A stretch of 64,000 bases of DNA from Clostridiales bacterium (GCA_029256575.1 JAQSXR010000021.1:1-64000); one strand, 5' to 3'; counted from the first letter of the stretch, positions 44,956 to 54,378 are shown. Numbers and translations: made by a program. The notes: a model not told the origin generated them from the letters alone.

Positions 44956-46612
44956 AGTTCTAAGTGTGAAGCTGATAGTTGGGCGATTTATTAACCAAAC
45001 CAGGTTTCAACTAGAGCAAGTCAATAATTATTCTGAGCTAGATATTAGAATAAAGACTATCAATATGTGCTTGATTTCAACAGTTATATATTTGCTTGCA
45101 GTTTTCGTGTTTTTATTATTTTCTAGTGGGATCGTACTAACAATCGTATTTTGTGTCTGTTCAATATTCTTAGCTGCATCCGTTCAAGGGATGATGATTG
45201 AACATTATAAATATAAATTGCTAAAACAACAAATCGTTTTAAATGAACAAATAAGGAATTCATATTTTGAGTATAAAGCTGTAAGTGAAGCAATCTATGA
45301 AGCCACTCATTTAATTGATGATATTAAAAATCATGAAGTAGTAATACAAGCTTACAAAATAATCGAGGTACTTGGAAATAAGGACATTGAAGCAGCGGCG
45401 ATAGAATACAATGAGAAAGCACCGAATAAATATCTGAAACTCCTAATGAATATTGCCTATATAACATGTGAGTACGGTGACACTATCTTAGAAGGCGGCG
45501 CATCTCTTTTTCTAAGAAGCATAGCAACTCTTAATTTGGAAGTAAGGACTGAGTTGATAAAAAGGGAGCGCATTAATTTTTTATTGAAGGGCCTTAATTT
45601 TATAATAGTATTACCATTGTTATTTGTTCAACCAATAAAAGGCTGGGCGAGTGCTAATTTCCCACCGTTAGAATTGTTTTATTTGGGGTATCTGGGTAAA
45701 TTTTTAGAGGTGTTAATAATTGGAATGGTATTTGGTTGCTATTACTTACTAAGTAAACTACAAAAAAATGATTTTAGCTATAAAGCTAGCTCAAAACAAA
45801 GCTTTATAGAACGGATTATGTACTTTAGTTTGTTTAAAAAGATTGCTTTTAAAATTACTCCTAAAATCGACTCCTATAAATATAGAGAAGTATCCAAAAG
45901 ATTAAATTCAATTTTATCTTCACTAACGATACAAGAATATTATCATAGAAAAGTATTGTCGGCAGCAGTTTTTGGACTAGGGATGGTCGTTGTAAATATA
46001 GGTATCGTGCAAAAAGTAGAAAGCAATATTATAGAGGCTAATGTGGTTGTTATAAATTTAATATTTTTTATTTTTGGGGCACTTTTTGGATGTATCATTC
46101 AGGATTTAACTCTTAGGTATCAAGAAAAACTCATGAAAATTGAAGTCGAGGAAGAAATATCGCAGCTTCAAATAGTCTTATCAAATCTAATCTATATCAA
46201 GCAAATAAACGTTTTCGAACTTCTAGAGTGGATGGAATTATTCTCTATTCATCTAAAAAATCCATTGCAAAGATGCATTATTAATTATGATTCAGGAGCG
46301 AAAAAATCTCTTGAGGAATTGGCAGTAAGGGTAGCAAATCCGAATTTTAGTCAGATTGTAGGTAATTTAATACTGGCGAGTTCGGAACTTTCAATCGCGG
46401 AAGCATTTGATGACTTAGAAACAGAAAAAAGTTTTTATATGGAAAATAGAAAAATTAATAACGAAAAAATAATACAGAGAAAGCAATGGATTGGACAAAC
46501 CATAGGGTTTATGCCACTGTATTTTTTGATTATAGTCTTTTTAACGATTCCTATGATTATTTCTAGTTTGTCTCAGATGCAGGTATATTTTAGTCAGTTG
46601 ACGAAGTTATAA
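44924..46612 (+). CDS. TadB/TadC-like polytopic membrane protein, double length
   Basis: This is the membrane platform of the pilus machine. From ATG 44924 it has 562 residues. TTG 44930 is an equally good start given the G-run at 44918-44923. The gene overlaps the ATPase gene by about 30 bp. Two halves each contain a pair of membrane segments, a long helical cytoplasmic stretch and a final membrane segment, as in T2SSF-domain proteins. The first half ends near residue 285; the second ends in GFMPLYFLIIVFLTIPMIIS. TadB and TadC are normally separate proteins of about 300 residues, so this looks like a fusion. Confidence 0.7.
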   Translation: MGLKWKEWLYRVLSVKLIVGRFINQTRFQLEQVNNYSELDIRIKTINMCLISTVIYLLAVFVFLLFSSGIVLTIVFCVCSIFLAASVQGMMIEHYKYKLLKQQIVLNEQIRNSYFEYKAVSEAIYEATHLIDDIKNHEVVIQAYKIIEVLGNKDIEAAAIEYNEKAPNKYLKLLMNIAYITCEYGDTILEGGASLFLRSIATLNLEVRTELIKRERINFLLKGLNFIIVLPLLFVQPIKGWASANFPPLELFYLGYLGKFLEVLIIGMVFGCYYLLSKLQKNDFSYKASSKQSFIERIMYFSLFKKIAFKITPKIDSYKYREVSKRLNSILSSLTIQEYYHRKVLSAAVFGLGMVVVNIGIVQKVESNIIEANVVVINLIFFIFGALFGCIIQDLTLRYQEKLMKIEVEEEISQLQIVLSNLIYIKQINVFELLEWMELFSIHLKNPLQRCIINYDSGAKKSLEELAVRVANPNFSQIVGNLILASSELSIAEAFDDLETEKSFYMENRKINNEKIIQRKQWIGQTIGFMPLYFLIIVFLTIPMIISSLSQMQVYFSQLTKL

Positions 46613-46636
46613 AAAAAATAGATTTAGGGGGATTAT

Positions 46637-47125
46637 ATGGATCAGAATATTCAAAAAGCATTAGGATTAGGGGTAAGTGTATTATTTTTTGTTGCAGTTG
46701 TAAGTTTAGGGGTATTGTTATTTTCACAAGGAGTTACTTTGGTTGAGGGGGCTGAAGAAAGTACGAGTAGCGTGGTTGCAAAACTATCTGAAAGTGACTA
46801 CGAAAGATATAATAGTACGGAAGTTTCAGGGACAAGCGTTTTAAATGCAATAAAAAATTATAACAGAGACAGCGGCGAACTAATAATTGTAGTAACAACC
46901 AATAATATTACAGGGATACAATATATAAGTACAGGGACTGTTGATGTATCGAACCGTTTAGCAAAGAATTTAATTACATTGAAAAATTCAGCGATTGCTA
47001 CACAAATAAAAGCAGCTAAAGATGCAACAAGTTTATATTACATAAATCCTAGTGCTAAGTTTGATGCAGAATTATTGTATGACGAAAATGATGCAATAAG
47101 AGGCATTAGTTTTATTCAAGATTAG
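46637..47125 (+). CDS. Small single-span membrane protein, candidate pilin-like subunit
   Basis: The 162-residue protein has a short polar N-terminus MDQNIQKALGLGV, one hydrophobic segment (about 10-34), and a soluble beta-rich remainder facing outward. The position after the platform gene and the N-terminal helix suggest a pilin or minor subunit. I see no clear class III (Flp-type) prepilin cleavage motif, and no prepilin peptidase is encoded here. AGGGGGA precedes the ATG. It resembles the next, much shorter protein in its first 30 residues. Confidence 0.65.
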   Translation: MDQNIQKALGLGVSVLFFVAVVSLGVLLFSQGVTLVEGAEESTSSVVAKLSESDYERYNSTEVSGTSVLNAIKNYNRDSGELIIVVTTNNITGIQYISTGTVDVSNRLAKNLITLKNSAIATQIKAAKDATSLYYINPSAKFDAELLYDENDAIRGISFIQD

Positions 47126-47168
47126 TACGGGAAGTACATTAAGATTGTAGTAAGAGGAGGCACACTTT

Positions 47169-47306
47169 ATGGATGAGAATATAGAAAGATTATTGGAAAT
47201 TGGAGTAGGGATGTTACTATGTATGATTGCAATCAGTTTAATCTTTACTTACCAAGATCTTATTGAAGCCAGCTACAATCTTTTAATTCGTCGTAATGGG
47301 GGTTAG
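47169..47306 (+). CDS. 45-residue single-span protein, candidate Flp-like pilin
   Basis: A short gene of 45 codons with a strong AGGAGG ribosome site 8-13 bases before the ATG. The protein begins MDENIERLLEIGVGMLLCMI and continues as one hydrophobic helix, then a short polar C-terminus ending IRRNGG. Its start parallels the preceding gene (MDQNIQKALGLGVSVLFF), suggesting related subunits. Size and layout are like Flp pilins, though a processing motif is not evident. It ends 2 bp before the next start. Confidence 0.7.
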   Translation: MDENIERLLEIGVGMLLCMIAISLIFTYQDLIEASYNLLIRRNGG

Positions 47307-47308
47307 AT

Positions 47309-47797
47309 TTGGAGAATATACTGTTCAAAATATTAAGCTTTATCTTACTGGTTGCTTTACTTTTTATTGCCCCGTTATATAATATGCTGCTTAGACAAGA
47401 TATTATAATTCAACAAACAGTCAATTATTCTGTTGAAAAGGTAGTAGATTCGGCAAGAGAATGTGGATACATTACATTAAATATGTACAACGATTTTGTT
47501 TATGAAGTTATGAGTACAGGAACAGACTATGATATAAAGTTGAAACACTTTAAAAAGTACTATTATGAAGAGGAGGGAGAATTTAGTGCAGATTATTCAC
47601 TATATACAGATGAAATAACAGAAGCTTTGTTTCTTGAAGGAATATACTATTTGAATGTAGGGGATCTGTTTGTAGTTGAAATAATAAGTACAGAGGGGAC
47701 CCTTGGGATGAATATGACTGAGGCACTCACTGGAACAGGAAAGAGTACCCCTATCTTTGCTAGAGCGGGGGGAATGGTTTTAAATGAGAATAATTAA
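47309..47797 (+). CDS. Single-span membrane protein, TadE-like position, unknown
   Basis: The 162-residue protein starts at TTG 47309 behind GGGGGT. One membrane segment (about 6-27) is followed by RQDIIIQQTVNYSVEKVVDS and an outward domain rich in Tyr and Glu. TadE/TadF minor pilins have the same plan: an N-terminal helix, then an outward domain with few landmarks. I cannot confirm a family match. It overlaps the next gene by 14 bp, so the two are coupled. Confidence 0.6.
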   Translation: MENILFKILSFILLVALLFIAPLYNMLLRQDIIIQQTVNYSVEKVVDSARECGYITLNMYNDFVYEVMSTGTDYDIKLKHFKKYYYEEEGEFSADYSLYTDEITEALFLEGIYYLNVGDLFVVEIISTEGTLGMNMTEALTGTGKSTPIFARAGGMVLNENN

Positions 47798-48536
47798 AGT
47801 AATTGTATTAATTGCATTAATTCAGATTCCATTTGTATTCGCAAATTACGCCAGGGATAAGTACTATGCAAATTACATAATAACTCAAAAAATATACGAT
47901 AAAGCCTTAAGTACAGCGATGTATGATGCAACAACAATAATTAATAATTACTCAAAAATAGAACTTGTTGAAGGAACGCCAGAATTGGTAATTGATCCAC
48001 AAGCTGTAGTTAATACTTTCTTGGAGAGCTTTAGTGTTCAAATGACAGGGGCACTGGATAGTAAAGCTATAATATATAAAGTTCCAATTATCGCAATCGC
48101 TGATGTTGATGGGGTATATTTTTATGAAGTAACGAACGTAAACAACAGTTATCAAGTACAATATTATGATAAAAAAGAATATATAAGGTATTATTCAGGG
48201 AACACAAGAATTCATTTTTACCTAAATGATCATATAACTGTATTTGAAAATAATATTGAAGTATATGATGGCTACTTTTATGACAAAGAGTATTTCATGC
48301 CGGAAGAAATGGATTATGAAGCAGAGAAAATGGTAGCAGTCGCGCAAATAATAGAGAATAAAATGAATGGATATGTTAGTTGGGGGGAGTTTAATGAAAT
48401 TACGATACCCGTATTGTCGGAGGATGACTGGATCAAGGCAACAGCAGATATTTCGATTATTGCACTGGTATTTGAGGAAAGCGGACAAAGATTTAGACTT
48501 GTAAATAATTGTGGAATTACAAATAAATTCTACTAA
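47784..48536 (+). CDS. Single-span secreted-face protein, last gene of the Tad-like cluster
   Basis: The 250-residue protein has a signal-anchor (about 3-20), then NYARDKYYANYIITQKIYDK and a mostly beta outward domain with many Tyr and Asp. No known domain is recognised. The N-terminal plan matches the preceding gene (helix, then a segment rich in Gln, Tyr and Ser), so both may be minor pilins or cell-surface parts of the machine. A terminator follows within 35 bp, defining the end of the cluster. Confidence 0.6.
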   Translation: MRIIKVIVLIALIQIPFVFANYARDKYYANYIITQKIYDKALSTAMYDATTIINNYSKIELVEGTPELVIDPQAVVNTFLESFSVQMTGALDSKAIIYKVPIIAIADVDGVYFYEVTNVNNSYQVQYYDKKEYIRYYSGNTRIHFYLNDHITVFENNIEVYDGYFYDKEYFMPEEMDYEAEKMVAVAQIIENKMNGYVSWGEFNEITIPVLSEDDWIKATADISIIALVFEESGQRFRLVNNCGITNKFY

Positions 48537-48568
48537 AGAAAATATATAGATTATAAAGTTATAATTTG

Positions 48569-48600
48569 AATGGGCCAACAATAGTTGAACCCATTTTTTT
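48569..48600 (+). terminator. Terminator of the Tad-like cluster
   Basis: AATGGG (48569-48574) pairs with CCCATT (48590-48595), with inner CAAC/GTTG, followed by a T-run. Confidence 0.8.
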
Positions 48601-48634
48601 CTGCACTAAAACAATATAATTTGTAACAATTAAA

Positions 48635-48643
48635 TGTTATAAT
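48635..48643 (+). promoter_or_regulatory. Extended -10 promoter of the GH18 gene
   Basis: TGTTATAAT lies 32 bp upstream of the start codon and matches the extended -10 pattern. Confidence 0.5.
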
Positions 48644-48675
48644 GAACGTATTATTATTGAAAAGAGGGTAGGAAG

Positions 48676-50367
48676 ATGAAGAAAACATTTAAATCTTTTA
48701 TGATATTATTTTTTATGGGATTAATCGTATTCGCAGGATTAAAAGGAATTAAATATTTGAGAGATAATAAACCGAATAAAACTAGAATGGATTTATCTAG
48801 TATATTTAAGGTAGAAGGTGATTTAAGCACAATTATATATGAGAATGTGCTTTTAGAAGAATCTGCGTTGATTGTAGACGATATGATTTATCTTCCAATC
48901 GAATTTGCCAAGACATATATTAGTGATAAGGTATTCTTTGATTATAATGAACTTGTATTAAGTTTTACAACTCCAACTCAATTGATTCGAAGTGTTATTG
49001 ATACAAAGGAATATACAATAAACGGGGAAAAATTTGAGGAAAATCAAAAAATAACAGTAGCAAATGATGAGGATCAGATTTTTATAAGTATTGATTTTCT
49101 TGAAAAGTATTGTAATTATGAACATTCACTTTACTCAGACCCTAATAGAGTTTTGATTAGAGAATTAGGAAAATCAGATAAGATACTAACTGTAACAGAG
49201 CATACACAAATAAGAGTTTTACCGGATGTTAAGAGTGAAATAGTAGTGGATGCAAGTAAAGATCAAGAATTAATCTATTTAGAGGTAGAGAGTGATAATT
49301 GGTCGATGGTTATGACAACAGACGGATATCAAGGCTACATAAAAAACAAGTTTATTGGTGCGACCGAAACGCAGAACAGGCCAAAAAGATTGTATGAATA
49401 TGATTATACAAGTATTGCTATAGACGGACCAGTTAGTTTGGTGTGGCATCAAGTGACGAATACTACAGCGAATAACAACATTAATGAACTTATTGATGAA
49501 ACGAAAGGGGTAAATGTAGTTTCTCCTACATGGTTCTCGTTATCAAATGCAGAAGGTGATATTAAGTCAATAGCGTCTTACGAATACGTAAATACAATTA
49601 AACAAAAAGGTATGCAAGTATGGGGATTAGTGACAAATCAATTTGACCGGGAATTAACACGTGAGCTGTTAAGTTATACCTCAAGAAGAGATGCTTTTGT
49701 AAAGAATATCATAGACCTTGCGTTGGAATATGGCTTAAATGGAATCAATATAGACTTTGAGTCCTTTAATAATGCGGAAGGAGAAGCTTTTACTGAATTA
49801 ATTAGAGAATTATCAATACAATGCAGAAAAAATAAATTAGTGTTATCGGTTGATATATATGTACCAAGTGCATGGAACCTCTTTATTGATAGAACAGCAA
49901 TTGCAGAAGTAGCAGACTATATTGTAGTTATGGGATACGATGAACATTGGGGTGGCGGGGCAGAAAGTGGTTCTGTTTCCTCATTAGGATTTTTTGAAAA
50001 GGGATTAATGGATACACTTGAACTTGTGCCAGCTAATAAAATTATTATGGGTTTACCATTTTATACTAGACTCTGGGAAGAGGTAAATGGAGCTATTGTT
50101 TCTTATAAAGCATATGGAATGGATAAAGCTAAAGAGATAATAACAGAACAAGGGATTACCCCGATTTGGGATGAATTCACAGGGCAAAATTATGCAGAGT
50201 ATACAATTGATGAATCTATTTTCAAAGTATGGCTTGAAGATGAAAGCTCAATCAAAGAGAGAATGAAAGTCATAGAAAGTGCTAATATTGCTGGATTTGC
50301 AGCGTGGAAATTAGGGTTGGAGAGCACGGCTGTTTGGAACGTGATAGAATCGTATAACGAGAAATGA
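48676..50367 (+). CDS. GH18-family glycosidase with SH3 and copper-amine-oxidase-like domains
   Basis: A surface-anchored protein of 563 residues. Residues 8-26 are a membrane anchor. About 50-165 is a region typical of copper-amine-oxidase-like N-terminal wall modules. About 172-236 is a bacterial SH3 domain (TEHTQIRVLPDVKSEI). About 250-560 is a GH18 domain with the catalytic segment GLNGINIDFES near 355-362, where Glu is the proton donor. GH18 members with wall-binding modules in spore formers include cortex-lytic SleL/YaaH types, so a wall or spore peptidoglycan substrate is likely but unproven. A CwlD-like amidase follows. Confidence 0.88.
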   Translation: MKKTFKSFMILFFMGLIVFAGLKGIKYLRDNKPNKTRMDLSSIFKVEGDLSTIIYENVLLEESALIVDDMIYLPIEFAKTYISDKVFFDYNELVLSFTTPTQLIRSVIDTKEYTINGEKFEENQKITVANDEDQIFISIDFLEKYCNYEHSLYSDPNRVLIRELGKSDKILTVTEHTQIRVLPDVKSEIVVDASKDQELIYLEVESDNWSMVMTTDGYQGYIKNKFIGATETQNRPKRLYEYDYTSIAIDGPVSLVWHQVTNTTANNNINELIDETKGVNVVSPTWFSLSNAEGDIKSIASYEYVNTIKQKGMQVWGLVTNQFDRELTRELLSYTSRRDAFVKNIIDLALEYGLNGINIDFESFNNAEGEAFTELIRELSIQCRKNKLVLSVDIYVPSAWNLFIDRTAIAEVADYIVVMGYDEHWGGGAESGSVSSLGFFEKGLMDTLELVPANKIIMGLPFYTRLWEEVNGAIVSYKAYGMDKAKEIITEQGITPIWDEFTGQNYAEYTIDESIFKVWLEDESSIKERMKVIESANIAGFAAWKLGLESTAVWNVIESYNEK

Positions 50368-50430
50368 CATATTATAAGCGACTTCTAATATATTTATATA
50401 TAGTATAATAAATACATTAGGGGGAGCCCA

Positions 50431-51111
50431 ATGAAGACTAAGAAGCTAAGAGAATATGTGATTATAGTTTTAGTAGCCACAGTTTGTTTGTTACTTATGG
50501 ATTTGTATACATCAATTAATGCAAAAACAAGAAAAGTAGTAACAGTTGTTATTGATGCAGGACATGGTGGTAAAGATGGCGGAGCAAAAGGAATTGATGG
50601 TACACTTGAGAAAGATATTAATTTGAAAATAGCTTTAAAAGTGCAACAGGTGCTTCAAAATGAAGGGATTCAGGTTGTTATGACACGTACAGCTGATATC
50701 CAACTATGTCAAGGAAGCTATTCGAAAGCAGAAGATATGAGAATAAGACAGACTATCATTGACAATGGTGATGCATCGCTTGCAATCAGTATACATCAAA
50801 ATAGCTACTCTACGGAGAGAACAAGAGGAGCACAGGTATTTTGCTATAGGGGTTCTGTAGAAGGGAAAAAAGCAGGAGTTATCTTTACAGAAGAATTAGA
50901 AAAGATTATTGGTACAGAAAATGTGAGAAATGTGAAAGAAGATGGAACACTTTTTATGCTAAAACGTATTAAATGTACAGGGATATTAATTGAAACCGGA
51001 TTTATCACAAATTGGGGTGAAGCAGCATTATTGAATACGGATGATTACCAAAATAAATTGGCAGAGGCTATTAAGAATGGTGTCGTTCGGTATTTGGAAA
51101 TAGAAGATTAG
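50431..51111 (+). CDS. cwlD: N-acetylmuramoyl-L-alanine amidase, CwlD-like
   Basis: An Amidase_3 zinc enzyme of 226 residues with a signal-anchor at about 9-26. The zinc site is seen in VVIDAGHGGKDGGAKG near residue 38 (His), TLEKDINLKIA (Glu), and LAISIHQNS near 113 (His). The catalytic Glu is in ILIETGFITN near 189. Size and lack of binding domains match CwlD, which starts muramic-lactam formation in spore cortex. Other Amidase_3 enzymes look alike, so the symbol is tentative. GGGGGAG precedes the ATG. Confidence 0.82.
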   Translation: MKTKKLREYVIIVLVATVCLLLMDLYTSINAKTRKVVTVVIDAGHGGKDGGAKGIDGTLEKDINLKIALKVQQVLQNEGIQVVMTRTADIQLCQGSYSKAEDMRIRQTIIDNGDASLAISIHQNSYSTERTRGAQVFCYRGSVEGKKAGVIFTEELEKIIGTENVRNVKEDGTLFMLKRIKCTGILIETGFITNWGEAALLNTDDYQNKLAEAIKNGVVRYLEIED

Positions 51112-51130
51112 GTTTGAACATACATGATAC

Positions 51131-51159
51131 TTGTTATGCATTTATAAAGGTGATATAAT
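51131..51159 (+). promoter_or_regulatory. Promoter of the sua5-rpiB-dCMP deaminase-tagO operon
   Basis: TTGTTA (51131-51136), a 17-bp spacer, and TATAAT (51154-51159) with an added TGA (51151-51153) extended -10. Confidence 0.75.
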
Positions 51160-51205
51160 CATGAAAGTGCATAATTGGGTGTCATAATTTAACAAAGGAG
51201 TTTTC

Positions 51206-52264
51206 ATGATGGTTACCAAAACATATAAAATAGATAAAGATAATATAAAGTTACCATTGATAAAAGAAGTAGCTCATATATTATGTGAGGGGGGGCTTGT
51301 AGCTTTCCCAACAGAGACTGTATACGGGTTAGGTGCCAACGCACTTGATATTGATGCAGCTTCTAAGATTTACATGGCTAAGGGTAGACCCTCTGATAAT
51401 CCACTTATCGTTCATATTGCACATAAAGAGGATGTTGAGAAACTAGTTACGAATATTCCGGAAAATGCAAAATTACTTATGGATAAATTCTGGCCTGGAC
51501 CTTTAACTATTATTTTTAATAAAAGTGAAATCGTTCCGTATGGTGTAACGGGTAATCTAGAAACAGTAGGTATTAGGATGCCAGATCATAGTGTTGCGCT
51601 AGCGATAATTGATGAGGCAGGGGTTCCTATTGCAGCACCTAGTGCAAATACATCGACACGACCTAGCCCAACGAAAGCTAGCCACGTTTTAGAAGATCTT
51701 GATGGTAGAATCAATGCTATTGTGGATGGTGGGGATGTAAATATAGGAATCGAATCAACTATCGTAGATGTTACGAGTGAAATACCCGTTATTCTAAGAC
51801 CAGGCTATATTACAAAAGCTGAAATCGAGCAGGTAATTGGATTAGTAAATATTGATAAGGCAATACTTAATAATAAAAATGCAGATAGTTTTATTGCAAA
51901 AGCACCAGGGATGAAATATAAACATTATGCCCCAAGGGGTGAGATGCTTATAGTTGAAGGCAAAGAAGAAAATGTAGTTTGTAAAATTAATGAACTTGCC
52001 AAAGAAAAAATAAAGCTAGGCAAGAAGGTTGGTATAATTGCAACGGAAGAAACCAAGGATTTGTATGAGGATGGAATTATCATAAGCCTTGGTAGAAGAG
52101 TAGATGAACTTGATATTACAAGACATTTATTTAACACTTTAAGAGAATTAGATACCTTGGAAATAGAATATATTTTTTCAGAAGGCTTTACGAATGATAG
52201 TGTAGGACAAGCAATTATGAATAGACTTTTAAAGGCAGCAGGCCATAATATAATAAAAGTATAA
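51206..52264 (+). CDS. sua5: L-threonylcarbamoyladenylate synthase (Sua5/YwlC family)
   Basis: This enzyme makes threonylcarbamoyl-AMP, the first step of the t6A37 modification of ANN-decoding tRNAs. The 352 residues include the YrdC/Sua5 catalytic domain (about 15-205), with FPTETVYGLGANA, KGRPSDNPLIVH and APSANTSTRPSPT. The linker motif KYKHYAPRGEM near 236 is followed by the C-terminal Sua5 domain (250-350). The two-domain form separates Sua5 from the short TsaC. Two ATGs occur in tandem at 51206 and 51209; either fits the AAAGGAG site. It is first in an operon. Confidence 0.94.
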   Translation: MMVTKTYKIDKDNIKLPLIKEVAHILCEGGLVAFPTETVYGLGANALDIDAASKIYMAKGRPSDNPLIVHIAHKEDVEKLVTNIPENAKLLMDKFWPGPLTIIFNKSEIVPYGVTGNLETVGIRMPDHSVALAIIDEAGVPIAAPSANTSTRPSPTKASHVLEDLDGRINAIVDGGDVNIGIESTIVDVTSEIPVILRPGYITKAEIEQVIGLVNIDKAILNNKNADSFIAKAPGMKYKHYAPRGEMLIVEGKEENVVCKINELAKEKIKLGKKVGIIATEETKDLYEDGIIISLGRRVDELDITRHLFNTLRELDTLEIEYIFSEGFTNDSVGQAIMNRLLKAAGHNIIKV

Positions 52265-52277
52265 TGGAGGATTTAAT

Positions 52278-52700
52278 ATGATAGGAATTGGTAGTGACCA
52301 CGGTGGATTTGAATTAAAACAAGAAATCATGAAATATTTAGAAAGTAAATCGATTGAATACAAAGATTTTGGATGCTATAGTGTAGATTCATGTGACTAT
52401 CCAAATATAGGGAAAGAAGTTGCACTGGCTGTTTCAACAAAAGAATGTGAAAAAGGAATTCTTATTTGTGGAACTGGAATTGGAATGTCAATGGTAGCAA
52501 ACAAGGTTGATGGTGTTAGAGCGGCTCTTTGTGGGGACTGTTTTAGTGCAGAAGCAACCAGAGAACATAATGATGCAAATGTACTTGCCCTAGGAGCTAG
52601 AGTAACGGGAGCAGGGCTCGCGCTAAAGATTGTAGATATATTTTTAAATACACCATTTTCAAATGATGAGAGACATATTAAAAGAATATCTATGTTTTAG
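52278..52700 (+). CDS. rpiB: Ribose-5-phosphate isomerase B
   Basis: This enzyme interconverts ribose 5-phosphate and ribulose 5-phosphate in the pentose phosphate pathway. It has 140 residues. [10 protein letters not shown] lies near residue 5, the catalytic Cys in [17 protein letters not shown] near 66, and [17 protein letters not shown] near 94. It begins 13 bp after sua5 and precedes a dCMP deaminase by 14 bp, a gene order common in Firmicutes. Confidence 0.95.
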   Translation: MIGIGSDHGGFELKQEIMKYLESKSIEYKDFGCYSVDSCDYPNIGKEVALAVSTKECEKGILICGTGIGMSMVANKVDGVRAALCGDCFSAEATREHNDANVLALGARVTGAGLALKIVDIFLNTPFSNDERHIKRISMF

Positions 52701-52714
52701 ATAGGGGGATTAGA

Positions 52715-53227
52715 GTGAGACCTACTTGGGATGAGTATTTTATGAACATTGTAGAATTAATTAAAACGCGTTCAACATGTCTAAGAAGAGAAGTTGGAGC
52801 CGTAATAGTAAAGGATAAAAGAATTATTGCAACAGGATATAATGGAGCACCAAAGGGTACTGCACACTGTGAGAAAACAGGATGTATGAGAGAAGCACTC
52901 GGAATTCCATCCGGACAAAGGCACGAGTTATGTAGAGCTTCCCATGCAGAACAAAATGCAATTGTACAAGCAGCTGCATATGGAGTTCCAATAGCAGGTA
53001 GCACAATATACGTTACAACTCAACCATGTGTTATTTGCTCTAAACTTATTATTAATTCGGGAATTAAGAGAGTTGTATTTAGAGGAAGTTATCCGGACAA
53101 GCTTTCGCTTGAACTTTTAGGTGAGGCTGGAATTGAATTAGTGCGAGTAGATGAAGATAATAAACAAATTAGTTTAGTAGATGTAGATAATTTTACGGAA
53201 AGTAGGCAACATAATGGGGATCTTTGA
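52715..53227 (+). CDS. dCMP deaminase (ComEB-like)
   Basis: This zinc-dependent enzyme deaminates deoxycytidylate to dUMP, feeding dTTP synthesis. The 170-residue protein starts at GTG behind AGGGGGA. The zinc site is [10 protein letters not shown] near residue 76 (His and catalytic Glu) and PCVICSKL near 107 (two Cys). Extra Cys and His residues in [10 protein letters not shown] are typical of the dCMP deaminase/ComEB group. It overlaps tagO by 14 bp. Confidence 0.92.
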   Translation: MRPTWDEYFMNIVELIKTRSTCLRREVGAVIVKDKRIIATGYNGAPKGTAHCEKTGCMREALGIPSGQRHELCRASHAEQNAIVQAAAYGVPIAGSTIYVTTQPCVICSKLIINSGIKRVVFRGSYPDKLSLELLGEAGIELVRVDEDNKQISLVDVDNFTESRQHNGDL

Positions 53228-54302
53228 AAATAACAATTTAATAGTTTATTTAATAGCCTTTGTTGTTGCGGCGATGGTAGCTTTTGTTACAGTACCACTT
53301 AGCAAGAAGATAGCATTTAAACTAGGAGCGATAGCAGTACCGAATGAGAGAAGTATGCATAAGAAACCAATGCCTCTTGCTGGTGGGATTTCTATAATTT
53401 GCGGATTTATTGCTGCACTTTTAGTAGCAATGTTTATTTATAAAGGATTTGAATATGAAAAAATGTTTGGATTTGTTACAGGAGCAATTATAATTGCGTG
53501 TGTTGGACTTTTAGATGATATCTATAACCTAAGCGCAAAAGTAAAATTGTTATTTCAAATATTAGCTGCACTTGTTGCAGTATATACTGGGACAAGATTT
53601 GATTATTTAACTTGGCCTTGGAATCCACAAGGATTTATTCACTTGGGAGATTTAGGAAGAGTAATTAGTGTATTATGGATCATTGGAGTTATTAATGCAA
53701 TTAACTTTATTGATGGATTAGATGGTTTAGCCGCAGGTATTTCTTCGATTGCCTCTTTATGTTTGATGCTAATAGCAATCCTTACAAATAATCCACCAGT
53801 AGTAATATTGACAGCTGCATTATCAGGGGCTTGTCTTGGGTTCTTACCGATGAATTTCAATCCAGCAAAGATTTTTATGGGAGATACAGGGTCCACTTTC
53901 TTAGGATTTTCTCTAGCTGTAATATCTATTCAAGGATTGTTAAAAAGCTATACTGCTATTACTGTAATCGCAGCACTTTTTGTGTTAGGTTTACCTGTTT
54001 TTGATACAGGGTTTGCAATATTAAGAAGAGTAATAAATCGAAAACCAATATATGTTGCTGATAGAGGACATTTGCATCATAGGTTAGTTGACAGAGGTTT
54101 TAGCCAAAGAAGAGCTGTAATAACATTATATATGGTGAGTGGTGGATTTGGAATTGCGGGAATTTTGTATGCCATAGGTGACATTAGATTAGCAATCGGT
54201 ATTTTATCATTAATGTTTATAGTTTGGCTTGTTGATTTTATTGTATCGCGTTTACGAAAACAAAGTGAAGTTGATGTAGAAAAAGAGATAGAATCGAAAT
54301 AA
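53214..54302 (+). CDS. tagO: Undecaprenyl-phosphate GlcNAc-1-phosphate transferase (TagO/WecA family)
   Basis: This membrane enzyme starts wall-linked glycopolymer synthesis by moving GlcNAc-1-phosphate to undecaprenyl phosphate. The 362-residue protein has about eleven membrane segments. Catalytic loops are seen as [11 protein letters not shown] near residue 100, [12 protein letters not shown] near 164, MGDTGS near 223, and [12 protein letters not shown] near 282. The start overlaps the deaminase gene. WecB, which makes ManNAc donors, follows 76 bp later, so the pair fits secondary wall polymer synthesis, the polymer that SLH proteins bind. Confidence 0.92.
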   Translation: MGIFENNNLIVYLIAFVVAAMVAFVTVPLSKKIAFKLGAIAVPNERSMHKKPMPLAGGISIICGFIAALLVAMFIYKGFEYEKMFGFVTGAIIIACVGLLDDIYNLSAKVKLLFQILAALVAVYTGTRFDYLTWPWNPQGFIHLGDLGRVISVLWIIGVINAINFIDGLDGLAAGISSIASLCLMLIAILTNNPPVVILTAALSGACLGFLPMNFNPAKIFMGDTGSTFLGFSLAVISIQGLLKSYTAITVIAALFVLGLPVFDTGFAILRRVINRKPIYVADRGHLHHRLVDRGFSQRRAVITLYMVSGGFGIAGILYAIGDIRLAIGILSLMFIVWLVDFIVSRLRKQSEVDVEKEIESK

Positions 54303-54320
54303 TTTATTTCGATTCTATCT
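54286..54320 (+). terminator. Terminator overlapping the end of tagO
   Basis: A perfect 17-bp palindrome (54286-54302 with 54304-54320) includes the last tagO codons and the stop codon itself. It is followed by only a short T-rich tail, so strength is uncertain. Confidence 0.7.
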
Positions 54321-54378
54321 TCTTGAATACAAAAAATATAATTAATAATTTATAATTACACGAAAAGGAGTGAAATAA

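Noticed and set aside
39006..48536. Cluster considered as a conjugative type IV secretion system
   Set aside because: No relaxase, VirD4 coupling protein, VirB4-type ATPase or integrase; the ATPase, SAF and platform proteins fit a Tad/type II layout better.
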